Source of the DNA: Myxococcota bacterium
Lineage (GTDB): Bacteria > Myxococcota_A > Bradymonadia > UBA7976 > UBA1532
DNA length: 64,000 nucleotides
Direction of reading: 5' to 3'
NCBI GenBank assembly: GCA_963169045.1
Contig: CAUJDF010000108.1
Span: 1 to 64,000, forward strand
Every line of letters begins with the position of its first letter. The stretch's first letter is position 1. Shown in pieces: positions 51,375-62,289 of this stretch. Under the pieces are notes generated by a model, which was not told the origin of the DNA, made no database searches, and saw nothing but the letters and a program-made list of their open reading frames with translations. Position numbers and translations under genes: made by a program.

Positions 51375-52751
51375 TCAGAACGACGCCTGCACGAGGGCGT
51401 CGAGCCGATCATTCTCCAGCTCGGGCCCCTCCTTCTCCACCGTAATCGTGTAGTTCACTTGGAGTTTCAGGGGCTTGTCGGGCACGAGCCAGGTCAGGCC
51501 GAGCGTGTGGTACTGCAGCTCGAAGAGGTCGACCGACACCGCGTCGAAGTCGAACGGGTCATAGAACGCGTAGCGGTAGGCGGGGATCAGCCCGAACGGG
51601 GCGCGGTAGCCGACCTGCACGTGGTAGCCCTGCTGGACGCGCTCCGGCTGGCCGGGCACGTCGGCGAACTCGGACGCCACGCGCATGTACTGAGCGAAGA
51701 GGATGGCGCCGAACGCGTCGAAGCTCAGGTCGGCGGCGATGCCCGTCTGGTCGATGTCGAAGCGGCTGCGGCCGCTCTGCTGCTCGGCGTTCTCGAACGG
51801 CGACTGCTCGTTGAGGAACACCGCGCCGCCCAGCGTCACGATCTTGTCCCAGTACAGCTCGAGGCGGCCGGTGAACTGCACCGCGTCGTTGTCGTTGACC
51901 GGGTCGTCGGCGTCGACGCCGTTGGTGGCGCTCAGGAAGTACCCGATCCCGAACGGGCTCCCGCCGAGCATGAGCGGGTCGCTCGAGAGCTGCACGCCCA
52001 CCTGGCGGTCGAGGCTCAGGCCCTCGACGTTGTTGCCCTCGACGCCCTCGACGCCGCGGCTCTCCACGGCGCGGTCGATGAAGAGCAGGTTGCCGGTGGA
52101 CTGCAGCTCCTCGGCGTCGAAGGCCGGCTTGAACCGGCCCGCGCGCAGCTTCAGCCATTTGAATGGACCGTAGCCCACCCAGGCGTCGGCGAGCGTCGTC
52201 TCGACGTCGCCCGCGGAGGTGTTGAGGCGGTCGCGGCGGTCGATGGCGCCCTCCAGCGAGATGCGTGCGCTGACGTCCTCGCGCTTGGCGTCGACGATGA
52301 GGCGCGCGTTGCTGATCGAGAAGCCGTCGTTGCGGCCGACGAAGTCGAGGTTCGGGTCGTCGTCGATACGCGTGTACTGCGCCCGGACGTAGCCCGAGAT
52401 CGTGACGTCGAAGCCGGCGAGCGAGGTGGCCGGGATGGCGCCCTCGGAGGCCGGCGACTCGGCGCCCTTGCGCTGCTCGCCCTCGTCGATCGCCTCGACC
52501 GCCGTCGTGCCCGCGTTCACGGAGGGCTTCACCGGCTCGTTGACGGCGTCGGGCGCCGCGGGGGGCGGCGGAGCGGCCGTCTCGGGCGCGGCCGGCGGCG
52601 GGGCGGCCGTCTCGGGCGACGGGACGGGCGCCTCGGGCGGCGCCGGCGCGGCGGGGTCCGCGGGCGCCGGCGTCTCGGCCGGCTGGGCGGCGGCGTGTCC
52701 CGCCGCGGCGAGCGGCAGGGCGAGCGCGAGGCGGGCGATGTATCGCTGCAA
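51375..52751 (-). CDS. Phosphate-selective porin O/P-like outer membrane protein
   Basis: Signal peptide then Pro/Ala linker; VTISGYVRAQYTRIDDDP...RLIVDAKREDVSARISLEG...LRAGRFKPAFDAEEL; probable TTG start after aggggagg. Confidence 0.85.
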   Translation of the reverse strand: MQRYIARLALALPLAAAGHAAAQPAETPAPADPAAPAPPEAPVPSPETAAPPPAAPETAAPPPPAAPDAVNEPVKPSVNAGTTAVEAIDEGEQRKGAESPASEGAIPATSLAGFDVTISGYVRAQYTRIDDDPNLDFVGRNDGFSISNARLIVDAKREDVSARISLEGAIDRRDRLNTSAGDVETTLADAWVGYGPFKWLKLRAGRFKPAFDAEELQSTGNLLFIDRAVESRGVEGVEGNNVEGLSLDRQVGVQLSSDPLMLGGSPFGIGYFLSATNGVDADDPVNDNDAVQFTGRLELYWDKIVTLGGAVFLNEQSPFENAEQQSGRSRFDIDQTGIAADLSFDAFGAILFAQYMRVASEFADVPGQPERVQQGYHVQVGYRAPFGLIPAYRYAFYDPFDFDAVSVDLFELQYHTLGLTWLVPDKPLKLQVNYTITVEKEGPELENDRLDALVQASF

Positions 52752-52873
52752 GACGGACCTCCCCTCGATGTGCGGACGCGTGACCCGTCCCGATAGCCCG
52801 ACTGCGACGGTGTCGCAAGCGCGATCTGCGGGAAGACACGAGGACGCCGCCGGGGAGGGGCCCGGCGGGGGGA

Positions 52874-53827
52874 TCAGCCGCAGTCCTGCTCGTCGGATTC
52901 GTCTTCGCAGTCCGGCTCGCCGTCGCACTGCCACTCGACCGGGATCTGCGAGCCGTCCCCGCACATGAAGCCGGGCGGGCAGTCCTGCTGCTCGTCGGCG
53001 CCGTTCTCGCAGTCGGGCTCGAAGTCGCAGACGTACTCGGCGGGGACGGTGGTGCCGTCGCCGCAGTCGAACTCCTCGCCGCTGCCCTCGAAGCACGCGT
53101 CGAGCGGCTCGCACGAGGCTGGGGATTCGTCGCTGCAGTAGTCGGCGTAGATATCGCGCACGCAGGCCTCGGCCTGGCCGATCGTCGCCGCGCACTCGGG
53201 CGGGAAGTCCCAGCTGTCGAGGCACTCCTGCGGGTCCTCGTAGCCGAAGAGGTACTCCTCGCCGTCGCACATGATGGTTCCGCCGAAGCCGGGCGCGGTG
53301 GTCTCCCACTCGCAGAGCTGCTGCTTCTGCTCGTCGGTCAGCGCGCCGAGGGGCTGGTTGGGGTCGATGCCGCTGGGACCGGCCGGGCCGGCGAACCCGC
53401 CGCCGCCGCCCGCGCCGCCCGCGCCGCCTGCGCCGCCTGCGCCGCCCGCGCCGCCGCCCTCGCCGCCGAAGCCGCCGGCGCCGCCGCCCTCGCCGCCGAA
53501 GCCGCCGGCGCCGCCGCCTTCGCCGCCGAAGCCGCCGGCGCCGCCGCCCTGACCGCCGGCGCCGCCACCGAAGCCGCCGGCGCCGCCGCCCTGACCACCG
53601 GCGCCGCCGCCCTGACCGCCGGCGCCGCCGCCGAAGCCGCCCTGACCGCCGGCGCCGCCACCGAAGCCGCCGGCGCCGCCGCCCTGACCGCCGGCGCCGC
53701 CCTGACCACCGCCGGCGCCGCCGCCCGCGCCGCCGCCCGCGCCGCCCGTGCCCTCGTCGTCTTCCTGGACACAGCCCGCCAGGGCCAGCGCCGCCACGAA
53801 CAACCCCACCGAGATCCCGCGCATCAC
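52874..53827 (-). CDS. Lipoprotein with Gly-rich collagen-like spacer and two LDL-receptor class A-like repeats
   Basis: MMRGISVGLFVAALALAGCVQEDDE; (GGAGGFGGEGG)n; FDCGDGTTVPAEYVCDFEPDCENGADEQQDC and FMCGDGSQIPVEWQCDGEPDCEDESDEQDCG. Confidence 0.87.
   Translation of the reverse strand: MMRGISVGLFVAALALAGCVQEDDEGTGGAGGGAGGGAGGGQGGAGGQGGGAGGFGGGAGGQGGFGGGAGGQGGGAGGQGGGAGGFGGGAGGQGGGAGGFGGEGGGAGGFGGEGGGAGGFGGEGGGAGGAGGAGGAGGAGGGGGFAGPAGPSGIDPNQPLGALTDEQKQQLCEWETTAPGFGGTIMCDGEEYLFGYEDPQECLDSWDFPPECAATIGQAEACVRDIYADYCSDESPASCEPLDACFEGSGEEFDCGDGTTVPAEYVCDFEPDCENGADEQQDCPPGFMCGDGSQIPVEWQCDGEPDCEDESDEQDCG
53398..53755. repeat. Gly-codon tandem repeat (ccgccggcgccgccgccctgacc and ccgccctcgccgccgaag variants)
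   Basis: Imperfect 18-bp-class units encoding GGAGGFGGEG, GGAGGQGG. Confidence 0.9.
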
Positions 53828-53895
53828 CGTCTCCCCCTCCGGAACGTCGTCACGTCCGGGCAGCTTCGGACGGCGGCCGCGGCGGGGTCAACCGC

Positions 53896-55448
<1,553 letters not shown>

Positions 55449-55452
<4 letters not shown>

Positions 55453-56819
55453 GTTCGCTCCACCAGCTCTCGATAGACACGCTCGTAGGCGCGCGCCGAC
55501 GTCCCCCAGGACCAGTCGGCGCGCAGGCACGCCCCGCGCACCGCGGCGTAGCCGGCGGCGTCGGCGTACAGATCGCGGGCGCGGCGGACGGCGTCGACCA
55601 GCGCGCCCGCCGACGGGTCGTAGAAGGTGACCCCGGTGACGCCGTCGCGCACGGTGTCGGCGAGGCCGCCCGTCTCGCGCACGATGGGCACCGCGCCGTA
55701 GCGCATGCCGTACATCTGCGTCAGCCCGCACGGCTCGAAGCGAGACGGCACCAGCACGAAGTCGCTGCCGGCATAGATGCGGCGCGCGAGGTGGTCGTCG
55801 AAGGCGGTGCGCAGCGCGAACAGACCGTGGTGCCGGTCGACCGCCTGGCGCAGCTGCTCGAGCAGCCAGCCGTCGCCGTCGCTCAGCATCACGAGGCGGA
55901 CGCCGAGCGACGCGAGCGCGTCGGCCGCCTCGGCCACGAGGTCGAGGCCCTTCTGGTGGGCGGCGCGGGCGACGATGCCGACGACCGGGCCGCCGTCGGC
56001 GACGCGCGTCTCGTCGAGCAGCGCCGCGCGGCACGTCGCCTTGCCACCGGGATCGTCGGCGGAGAAGGGGGCCGGAAGCGCCGGGTCGCGCGTGGGGTCC
56101 CACGCGTCGACGTCGATGCCGTTCAGGATGCCCACGAGCGCCGCGCGGCGGTGCTCGAACAGGCCCGAGAGCCCCTGGCCGCCCGGCTCCGCCCGGATCT
56201 CCTGCGCGTAGCGCGGGCTCACCGTCGTCAGGCGCGTGGCCGTCGTGAGGCCCGCCTTGAGCAGGTTGAGCTTCCCGTGGAACTCGAGGCCGTCGAAACC
56301 GAGGCGCTCGTGCGGGATGCCGAGCCGGGGCGCCCACCCCATGTCGTACACGCCCTGGTAGGCCAGGTTGTGGACGGTGTGGACGACCGGGCGCCGCCCG
56401 TCGAGGTACAGCCCGGTGAGACCCGACTGCCAGTCGTGCAGATGCACGAGGTCGACCTCGGCGCCGAGCTCGGCGGCGACCCGACAGAACACCGCGAAAC
56501 GCAAGGGATTGTCGTCGTACTCGCCGTACTCGTCGCCGTAGGGGCGCGGCCGGTCGAGCAGCCCCGGGACGTCGACGAACGTGACGTGTCCATCGGGCGT
56601 CTCGTACAGCGTCGCGTCGAAAGCCGTGCCGTCGAGCGGGACGTGCAGCGTCGCCCGTCGCACGAGCAGGCGCGGATCGAGGGTGCCGTAGCGCGGCGCC
56701 ACCACGTGCGCGCCGATGCCGGCGCGGCGCTGGTGCAGCGGCAGCGCGCCGAGCACGTCGCCGAGGCCGCCGGTGCGCGCCCAGGGCGCGACCTCGCTCG
56801 TGACGTGCAGGACCCGCAT
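55449..56819 (-). CDS. glgA: Glycogen synthase
   Basis: [76 protein letters not shown]. Confidence 0.95.
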
Positions 56820-57808
56820 CAGCCCGGCACGCTGCGCAGGAACTCCGCGGCCTCTTCGGGCGAGGTGGGGTTGATGTAAAAGCCGGTGCCCCACTCGAAG
56901 CCGGCGACGCGCGTCAGGACGGGGTTGATCACGACGTGCCAACGGTACCACGGCAGGTCGTCGCTCCCGTAGGGGGCGCTGTGGATGATGAAGTTGTACG
57001 GCGGGTCGTCGAGCGCCCGGTCGAGGCGGTCGAGCGCGAACGTCAGGATCTCGGCCAGCTTCTCGAGCTGCTGGGTCGACGTCGCCTCGAAGCGGGTGCC
57101 CTGCGCGCGCGGCAGGATCCACGTCTCGAACGGGAAGCGGCTCGCGTACGGCGCCACCAGCACGAAGTCGCCGTTGTCGTGGATCAGCCGGCGGCCGTCC
57201 TGGACCTCCTGCCGGATGATGTCGTCGAACACGTTGCGGTCGTGGTAGTCGAAGTACCGCTTCGAGCCGTCGATCAGCTCCTGCACCTGCTTGGGCACCA
57301 CCGGCAGGGCGATGAGCTGCGCGTGCCCGTGCTGGATGCTGGCGCCCGCCAGCGCCCCGTGGTTGCGAAAGAGCAGGCTGAACCTGAGTCGCTTGTCGCC
57401 CTGCAGGTCGGTCATGCGGGTGCGATAGGTCTCGAGCACCTTCACGAGGTGCGGCTGCGGTAGCTTGTGCAGCTTGAAGTCATGGTCGGGCGACTCGATG
57501 ATCACCTCGTGGGCGCCGACCCCGTTCATGTGGTCGTAGATGCCCTCGGGGCGTCGATCGAGATCGCCCTCGATGCGCAGCGCCGGGTACTTGTTCGGGA
57601 CGACACGGACGTTCCACGACCCGCCCCCCTTGGGACGGACGGCGAGGATCTCCGTCGGCGTCGCGCCCTCGTTGCCGGGACAGAACGGGCAGACGCGCGG
57701 GCGCGGCAGCGGTTCCTTGGCGACGAGGAAGTCCTTGGGGCGCGCGGCGCGCTCGGTGGCGATGATCGACCACCGGTGGGTGATGGGGTCGCGGCGGAGC
57801 TCGGGCAT
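56819..57808 (-). CDS. galT: Galactose-1-phosphate uridylyltransferase
   Basis: [55 protein letters not shown]. Confidence 0.96.
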   Translation of the reverse strand: MPELRRDPITHRWSIIATERAARPKDFLVAKEPLPRPRVCPFCPGNEGATPTEILAVRPKGGGSWNVRVVPNKYPALRIEGDLDRRPEGIYDHMNGVGAHEVIIESPDHDFKLHKLPQPHLVKVLETYRTRMTDLQGDKRLRFSLLFRNHGALAGASIQHGHAQLIALPVVPKQVQELIDGSKRYFDYHDRNVFDDIIRQEVQDGRRLIHDNGDFVLVAPYASRFPFETWILPRAQGTRFEATSTQQLEKLAEILTFALDRLDRALDDPPYNFIIHSAPYGSDDLPWYRWHVVINPVLTRVAGFEWGTGFYINPTSPEEAAEFLRSVPG

Positions 57809-57877
57809 CGGCGGTCTCCCAGCAGGACGCCTGTCGTGGCGTCTCTACCGGATTCCCCCCGAGCGGTAAAGGTACGG

Positions 57878-58435
57878 CTACTCGTTGCGGCGGGCCGACT
57901 CGACGTCGATCTCGTCGAAGGCCTTCTTGGCGTTGTCGCGGATGATCTTCTTCGCCCGCTCGCCGAGGCTCTTCATGTCCTCGAGCTGCTTCTCGAAGTC
58001 GCCGTTGTCGAGGCGGGCCAGCGCGTACTGCACGTTCTCGTCCCCGTCGAAGTAGCGGTCGACGATCTGGACGCCGTGCAGCTCCATCTCGGTGAACACC
58101 TTGCTGGCCTCCTGGCGGTGGGCCTCGGCGGCCTCGCGGTCGCCGTCCGTGGTGCTCGCGTCGTAGTTCTTGATCAGGTTCTGCACGCGGCTCGTGAAGA
58201 TCTTGGCGAGCTCGGTGCGCGCCTGGGCGTCGGCGGTGCTGCGGCGCAGGGCGATCGAGCTGACGTTGCCCACCGCGCCGACGGCGTAGAGGCCCCCGTC
58301 CTTGAAGGCGGCGCTGCCCTGGTTGACCCACTTGGGCTTGCCGTCCTCGTCGCGCACCTGATCGCCGCCGCAGCCGGTCACGAGCAGCAGCGCGCCGCAC
58401 AGCCCCATCGCCCAACGCACGAAGGTCGTCTTCAT
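57878..58435 (-). CDS. LPP20-like lipoprotein
   Basis: MKTTFVRWAMGLCGALLLVTGCGGDQ; PKWVNQGSAAFKDGGLYAVGAVGN. Confidence 0.8.
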   Translation of the reverse strand: MKTTFVRWAMGLCGALLLVTGCGGDQVRDEDGKPKWVNQGSAAFKDGGLYAVGAVGNVSSIALRRSTADAQARTELAKIFTSRVQNLIKNYDASTTDGDREAAEAHRQEASKVFTEMELHGVQIVDRYFDGDENVQYALARLDNGDFEKQLEDMKSLGERAKKIIRDNAKKAFDEIDVESARRNE

Positions 58436-58443
58436 GATCCCTC

Positions 58444-58590
58444 TCACTCCTCGCTCTTGCCCGACTCGCGGTCGAGATCGCGATCCGCCTGGTCGGCGCG
58501 GTCGCGGATCGAGTCCGTCTCCATCTTCTTCTGATCGCCGCCGCAGCCGACGACACCCAGCAGCAGCAGACACGCCAGGATTCTTCTCAT
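58444..58590 (-). CDS. Small lipoprotein (48 aa)
   Basis: MRRILACLLLLGVVGCGGDQKKMETDSIRDRADQADRDLDRESGKSEE; below the ORF-track length cutoff. Confidence 0.75.
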   Translation of the reverse strand: MRRILACLLLLGVVGCGGDQKKMETDSIRDRADQADRDLDRESGKSEE

Positions 58591-58713
58591 GCTCGTGACC
58601 CCCAACTCCGTGACGCCTCACGCGCACCGACGTTGCGCGTCGCCCGTCTATTCGCGAATCTTCCGCGGCATCGCGCGTCGGATGCAACAAGGTGAGCCGG
58701 GGAGCGCGCTGTC

Positions 58714-59760
58714 ATGAGAGGACGCCTGTTGTTGATCGGATCGCTCGTCGCGGGCTGCGGTGGCCAGCCGCCCGCCGCGACGCGCGGCCACGACGCCCGG
58801 CCCGAGGTCGCGGCCGCCGAGGCGAAGCTGCCGCCGCCGCCGCCGGACGCGCTGTGGGGCGACGGCTTCGGCCCCTCGCAGCACGAGGCGGTCCTCGACG
58901 CGCGCCGCGCGGTGGCCGAGCAGATCGCGTCGCAGGTGGCGAGCGTGACCGAGTCCGACGCCAGCGAGGCCACCGGCGGCAAGGCCGACTACGACGTACG
59001 CACCCGCGTCCGCGCCGAGAGCGCGTTCGACCACGCGGAGCTGATCGAGATCCTCGCCGCCGAGCCGCGCCCCGGGGGCTTCGTGGCCCGCGCCTGGCTC
59101 GACCGCGACCGCGCCGCCGGCGTCTACCGCGACGAGCTGAAGGCCGACCGCGAGCGGCTGCGCGCGCTCGGCCCGATCGTCGAGCGCGCCATCGCCGAGC
59201 TCGACGCGTCCATCCTGCTCGGGCGCGCGCAGAGCCCCGGCTTCGTGCTGGGGGAGCAGCGTCGCAAGTCCATGATCCTGAACGCGATCGGCCGCCCTGC
59301 CGCCGCGGCCGACGAGGACGCCGCCGCCCGCGAGCTCGAGGCGCGCGCCGCGGCGCTCCGCCACCGCGCCGTGCTCCGTCTCACGGTCGAGGGCGACGCG
59401 CCCGCCGAGCTGCGCGACGCGGTCGTCGGCGAGGTCGGGCGGCTGTTCTCCGCCCGCGGCTGCCGGCTGTCGGACGGCGCCGCGGCGCTGCCCGAGGACG
59501 CCCCCGCCGCCGACGTCGTCGTGCGCCTGCGGACGCGCGACCACGAAGAGCGCGACGTGCGTTGGCGCTACGTCGGCCTCGAGGTCGTCGCCACCGACGC
59601 GCGCGGCGGCAAGCCCGTGCTGCGCTGGTCGGGCCTGCCCGAGATCGCCCACGGCGGCGGCCGCACGTGGCCCCAGGCCGACCAGGCCGTCGCGCGGCGC
59701 CTGCGCGAGGTCCTCGGCGCCAAGGCCGCCCCCGCCTTCGAGGCGATCACCTGCCGGTAG
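58714..59760 (+). CDS. Lipoprotein, LPP20-like N-terminal region
   Basis: MRGRLLLIGSLVAGCGGQPP lipobox; ALWGDGFGPSQHEAVLDARRAVAEQIASQVASVTES. Confidence 0.75.
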   Translation: MRGRLLLIGSLVAGCGGQPPAATRGHDARPEVAAAEAKLPPPPPDALWGDGFGPSQHEAVLDARRAVAEQIASQVASVTESDASEATGGKADYDVRTRVRAESAFDHAELIEILAAEPRPGGFVARAWLDRDRAAGVYRDELKADRERLRALGPIVERAIAELDASILLGRAQSPGFVLGEQRRKSMILNAIGRPAAAADEDAAARELEARAAALRHRAVLRLTVEGDAPAELRDAVVGEVGRLFSARGCRLSDGAAALPEDAPAADVVVRLRTRDHEERDVRWRYVGLEVVATDARGGKPVLRWSGLPEIAHGGGRTWPQADQAVARRLREVLGAKAAPAFEAITCR

Positions 59761-59777
59761 TCGAACGCTGCCGCGCC

Positions 59778-59852
59778 CAGGGCCAGGAGGCCCTGTTGCC
59801 GGCCGAGGGCCGGCGGAGCGGAGCGAGAGCACTCCGGCAGGGGCCGGAGTGC
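59778..59852. terminator. Cluster of three hairpins between convergent genes, possible bidirectional terminator
   Basis: cagggcc-agga-ggccctg (59778-59795), gccggcc-gag-ggccggc (59798-59814), gcactccggc-aggg-gccggagtgc (59829-59852); no U-tract. Confidence 0.5.
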
Positions 59853-59857
59853 GTTCG

Positions 59858-60574
59858 TCAAAGAGACAATCGCTTGAAGACCTTCTCGGGGACGGCGCGG
59901 ATGACGGTCATGATCCCGCGCCAGAAGTGGGGGTAGTAGAAGGCGTCGACCTTGCGCTCGGCGGCGGCGACGACGGCGCGGCTGACCTGCGCGGGCGAGG
60001 CGATGGGGATGCCCGTCTCCATGCCGAAGGTCATGCGCGTGTCGACGAAGCCGAGCTTCACCGTCATCACGTGCACGCCCTGCTTGAAGAGCCGGTTGCG
60101 CAACCCCTGTAGGTACAAGGTGAACCCGCCCTTGGCGCTGCCGTAGAGATAGTTGCTCTGGCGGCCGCGGTCGCCGGCGACGGAGCTGATGCCGATGATG
60201 CAGCCCGTCCCGCGCGGGGCCATGTGCGCGGCGAGCGCCTCGCAAATCGACGCGGCGCCGGTGAAGTTCACTTCGATGACGCGGCGCACGTCGTCGCCGC
60301 CGTCGCCCATGTCGCCGAACGCGACGACCGCGACGTCGATGGGGCCGACGGCCGCCGCGACGTCGTCCACGAAGGCGGCGTGGCCGTCGAAATCGGTGGC
60401 GTCGAAGCCGCCGGCGACGGCTTGCGCGCCGTGGCGGACGCGCAGGTCGGCGGCGATGCGCTCGGCCTCGTCGGTGTCACGCGCGGCGACGAAGACAGCC
60501 TGACCGCGCTCGGCGTAGCGGTTCGCGAGCTCACGGGCGATGCGCGACGTCGCGCCGAGGATGAGGACGCTCAT
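59858..60574 (-). CDS. SDR oxidoreductase, DprE2-like
   Basis: MSVLILGATSRIARELANRYAERGQAVFVAARD; SYxxxK-like region YLYGSAKGGFTLYLQGLRNRL; paired with DprE1-like gene. Confidence 0.88.
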   Translation of the reverse strand: MSVLILGATSRIARELANRYAERGQAVFVAARDTDEAERIAADLRVRHGAQAVAGGFDATDFDGHAAFVDDVAAAVGPIDVAVVAFGDMGDGGDDVRRVIEVNFTGAASICEALAAHMAPRGTGCIIGISSVAGDRGRQSNYLYGSAKGGFTLYLQGLRNRLFKQGVHVMTVKLGFVDTRMTFGMETGIPIASPAQVSRAVVAAAERKVDAFYYPHFWRGIMTVIRAVPEKVFKRLSL

Positions 60575-61950
60575 GGCTGGGACCCCGGGACCAGGCCCAG
60601 CCGACGGCCGAGCTCCGACTGGAAGACACCGTCGGGATCCCAGGCATCGCGCACGGCGCGCCAGGCCTCCCACGCCGGATACATGCGGCGGAACTGCGCC
60701 CGCTTGAGGCGCGCGTCCTTGCACAGGTAGACGCGGCCGCCGGCCTCGGCGACGACGTCGTCGAGGCGGTCGAGCAGCTCGAACAGCGGCTGACCGTAGT
60801 TGGGGAAGTCGAGGGCCAGCGTCACGCCCGGGGCCGGGAACGACAGCCCGCCGTGCACGCGCTCGCCGAACTCCTTGATCACGGCGAGGAACGAGCCCAT
60901 GCCCGAGGCGGTGATCTGCTCGAGGACGGTACGGATGGCGCGGTGCTCGGGATCGGGCGGCACGACGAGCTGGTACTGCAGGAAGCCGCGCGGGCCGTAG
61001 AGCCGGTTCCAGTCGCGCACGAAGTCGAGCGGGAAGAAGAACGGCTCGTAGTGCACGACCGAATTCGTGCGTGGTTTCAACTGCTTGCGGTAATACGCCT
61101 CGTTGAAGGCGCGGATGGTGACGTTGTTGAGCAGCCACCCGGGCGCGTCGAACGGCACGTCGAGGATCGGCTCGGCGGCGGCCTTGAGGCGCTCGCCGAC
61201 GCCGGGGCCCGCGGGCGCGGCGGAGGACGATGCGTGGCGGCCGCGCATGAAGATGCCGCGGCCCATGCGCGGCCCACGGGCGACGCAGTCGATCCAGCTG
61301 ACGGTGTGCGTGTGGCCGCCGGACTCGGCGCTCACGTCGAAGAAGTGGTCCAGGTTCTCGACCCGGATCGACTCCATCTCGATGTAGGGATTGTCGATGC
61401 GCGCGAGGCGGACCTCCATCGACAGCATCACGCCGGTGAGGCCCATGCCGCCGACCGTGGCCCAGAAGAGCTCGGGCTCGTGGTCGGCGTCGCAGACGAC
61501 GATCTCGCCCTTCGCGGTGAGCAGCTCGAGCCGGCGCACGTGGTCGGCGAAGGTGCCGTCGACGTGGTGGTTCTTGCCGTGAATGTCACAGGCGAGCGCG
61601 CCGCCGAGGGTCACGAACTGCGTGCCCGGCACCACCGGCGGGAAGAAGCCGCGCGGCACGAACGTGCGGATGACCTCCTCGAGCGAGACGCCCGCCTCGG
61701 CGCGCAGCCACCCCGTCTCGGGGTCGAACTCGAGCAGCCGGTCGAGGCGCCGCGTCAGCAGCACCCGCCCGCCGGACACCAGCGCCGCATCCCCGTAGCT
61801 GCGGCCGAGGCCATGCGCCAGCACCGGCTCGCCGCCGCGGTCGCGCAGCGCCTCTTCGACCTCGCGGCGCCGCTCGGGGCGGGCGCAGCGCGCGGTCACA
61901 CGGGGGTAGCGCCCCCAGCCCCAGAGTTCTTTGTCGGCCCAGTTCGTCAT
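60571..61950 (-). CDS. FAD-binding oxidoreductase, DprE1-like
   Basis: GLGRSYGDAALVSGG; LACDIHGKNHHVDGTFADHV; GGMGLTGVMLSMEVRL; LYLCKDARL-like C-terminus. Confidence 0.92.
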   Translation of the reverse strand: MTNWADKELWGWGRYPRVTARCARPERRREVEEALRDRGGEPVLAHGLGRSYGDAALVSGGRVLLTRRLDRLLEFDPETGWLRAEAGVSLEEVIRTFVPRGFFPPVVPGTQFVTLGGALACDIHGKNHHVDGTFADHVRRLELLTAKGEIVVCDADHEPELFWATVGGMGLTGVMLSMEVRLARIDNPYIEMESIRVENLDHFFDVSAESGGHTHTVSWIDCVARGPRMGRGIFMRGRHASSSAAPAGPGVGERLKAAAEPILDVPFDAPGWLLNNVTIRAFNEAYYRKQLKPRTNSVVHYEPFFFPLDFVRDWNRLYGPRGFLQYQLVVPPDPEHRAIRTVLEQITASGMGSFLAVIKEFGERVHGGLSFPAPGVTLALDFPNYGQPLFELLDRLDDVVAEAGGRVYLCKDARLKRAQFRRMYPAWEAWRAVRDAWDPDGVFQSELGRRLGLVPGSQP

Positions 61951-62289
61951 CGCGGCGCACAGTGCCGCACCGACGCGAGTGATTTCAACCGCCGCGCGGC
62001 GCCATCGAGGGCCGGGACGCCGCCGAGCCCAAAGGCGGGGACGGGCGCCGTCACGCCCCCTCGACGGCGGGACCGCGCCGCCTCGTCCGTCGACGCTGTC
62101 CGAGGGCGTCCCCATCAAACGTCGTCGCGAGCGGACCGATGGCCGAGCGAGCCCGGGGCGCCGACGGGAGGACGGCCGGAGGCGTGCCCGAGGCACGTCG
62201 AGGACGAGCCGACCGAGGCGATGCGGGCGCAGCCGGTCAGCGGTTCGTGCAGCAGGCGCCTCGTCGACGCCGAAATGGCGAAACTCGAG

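Noticed and set aside
51132-52796. Plus-strand ORF (554 aa) opposite the porin
   Set aside because: Antisense shadow with no recognisable domains.
53271-53552. Proline-rich PPAPPAPP plus-strand ORF
   Set aside because: Complement of the Gly-repeat stalk of the LDLa lipoprotein.
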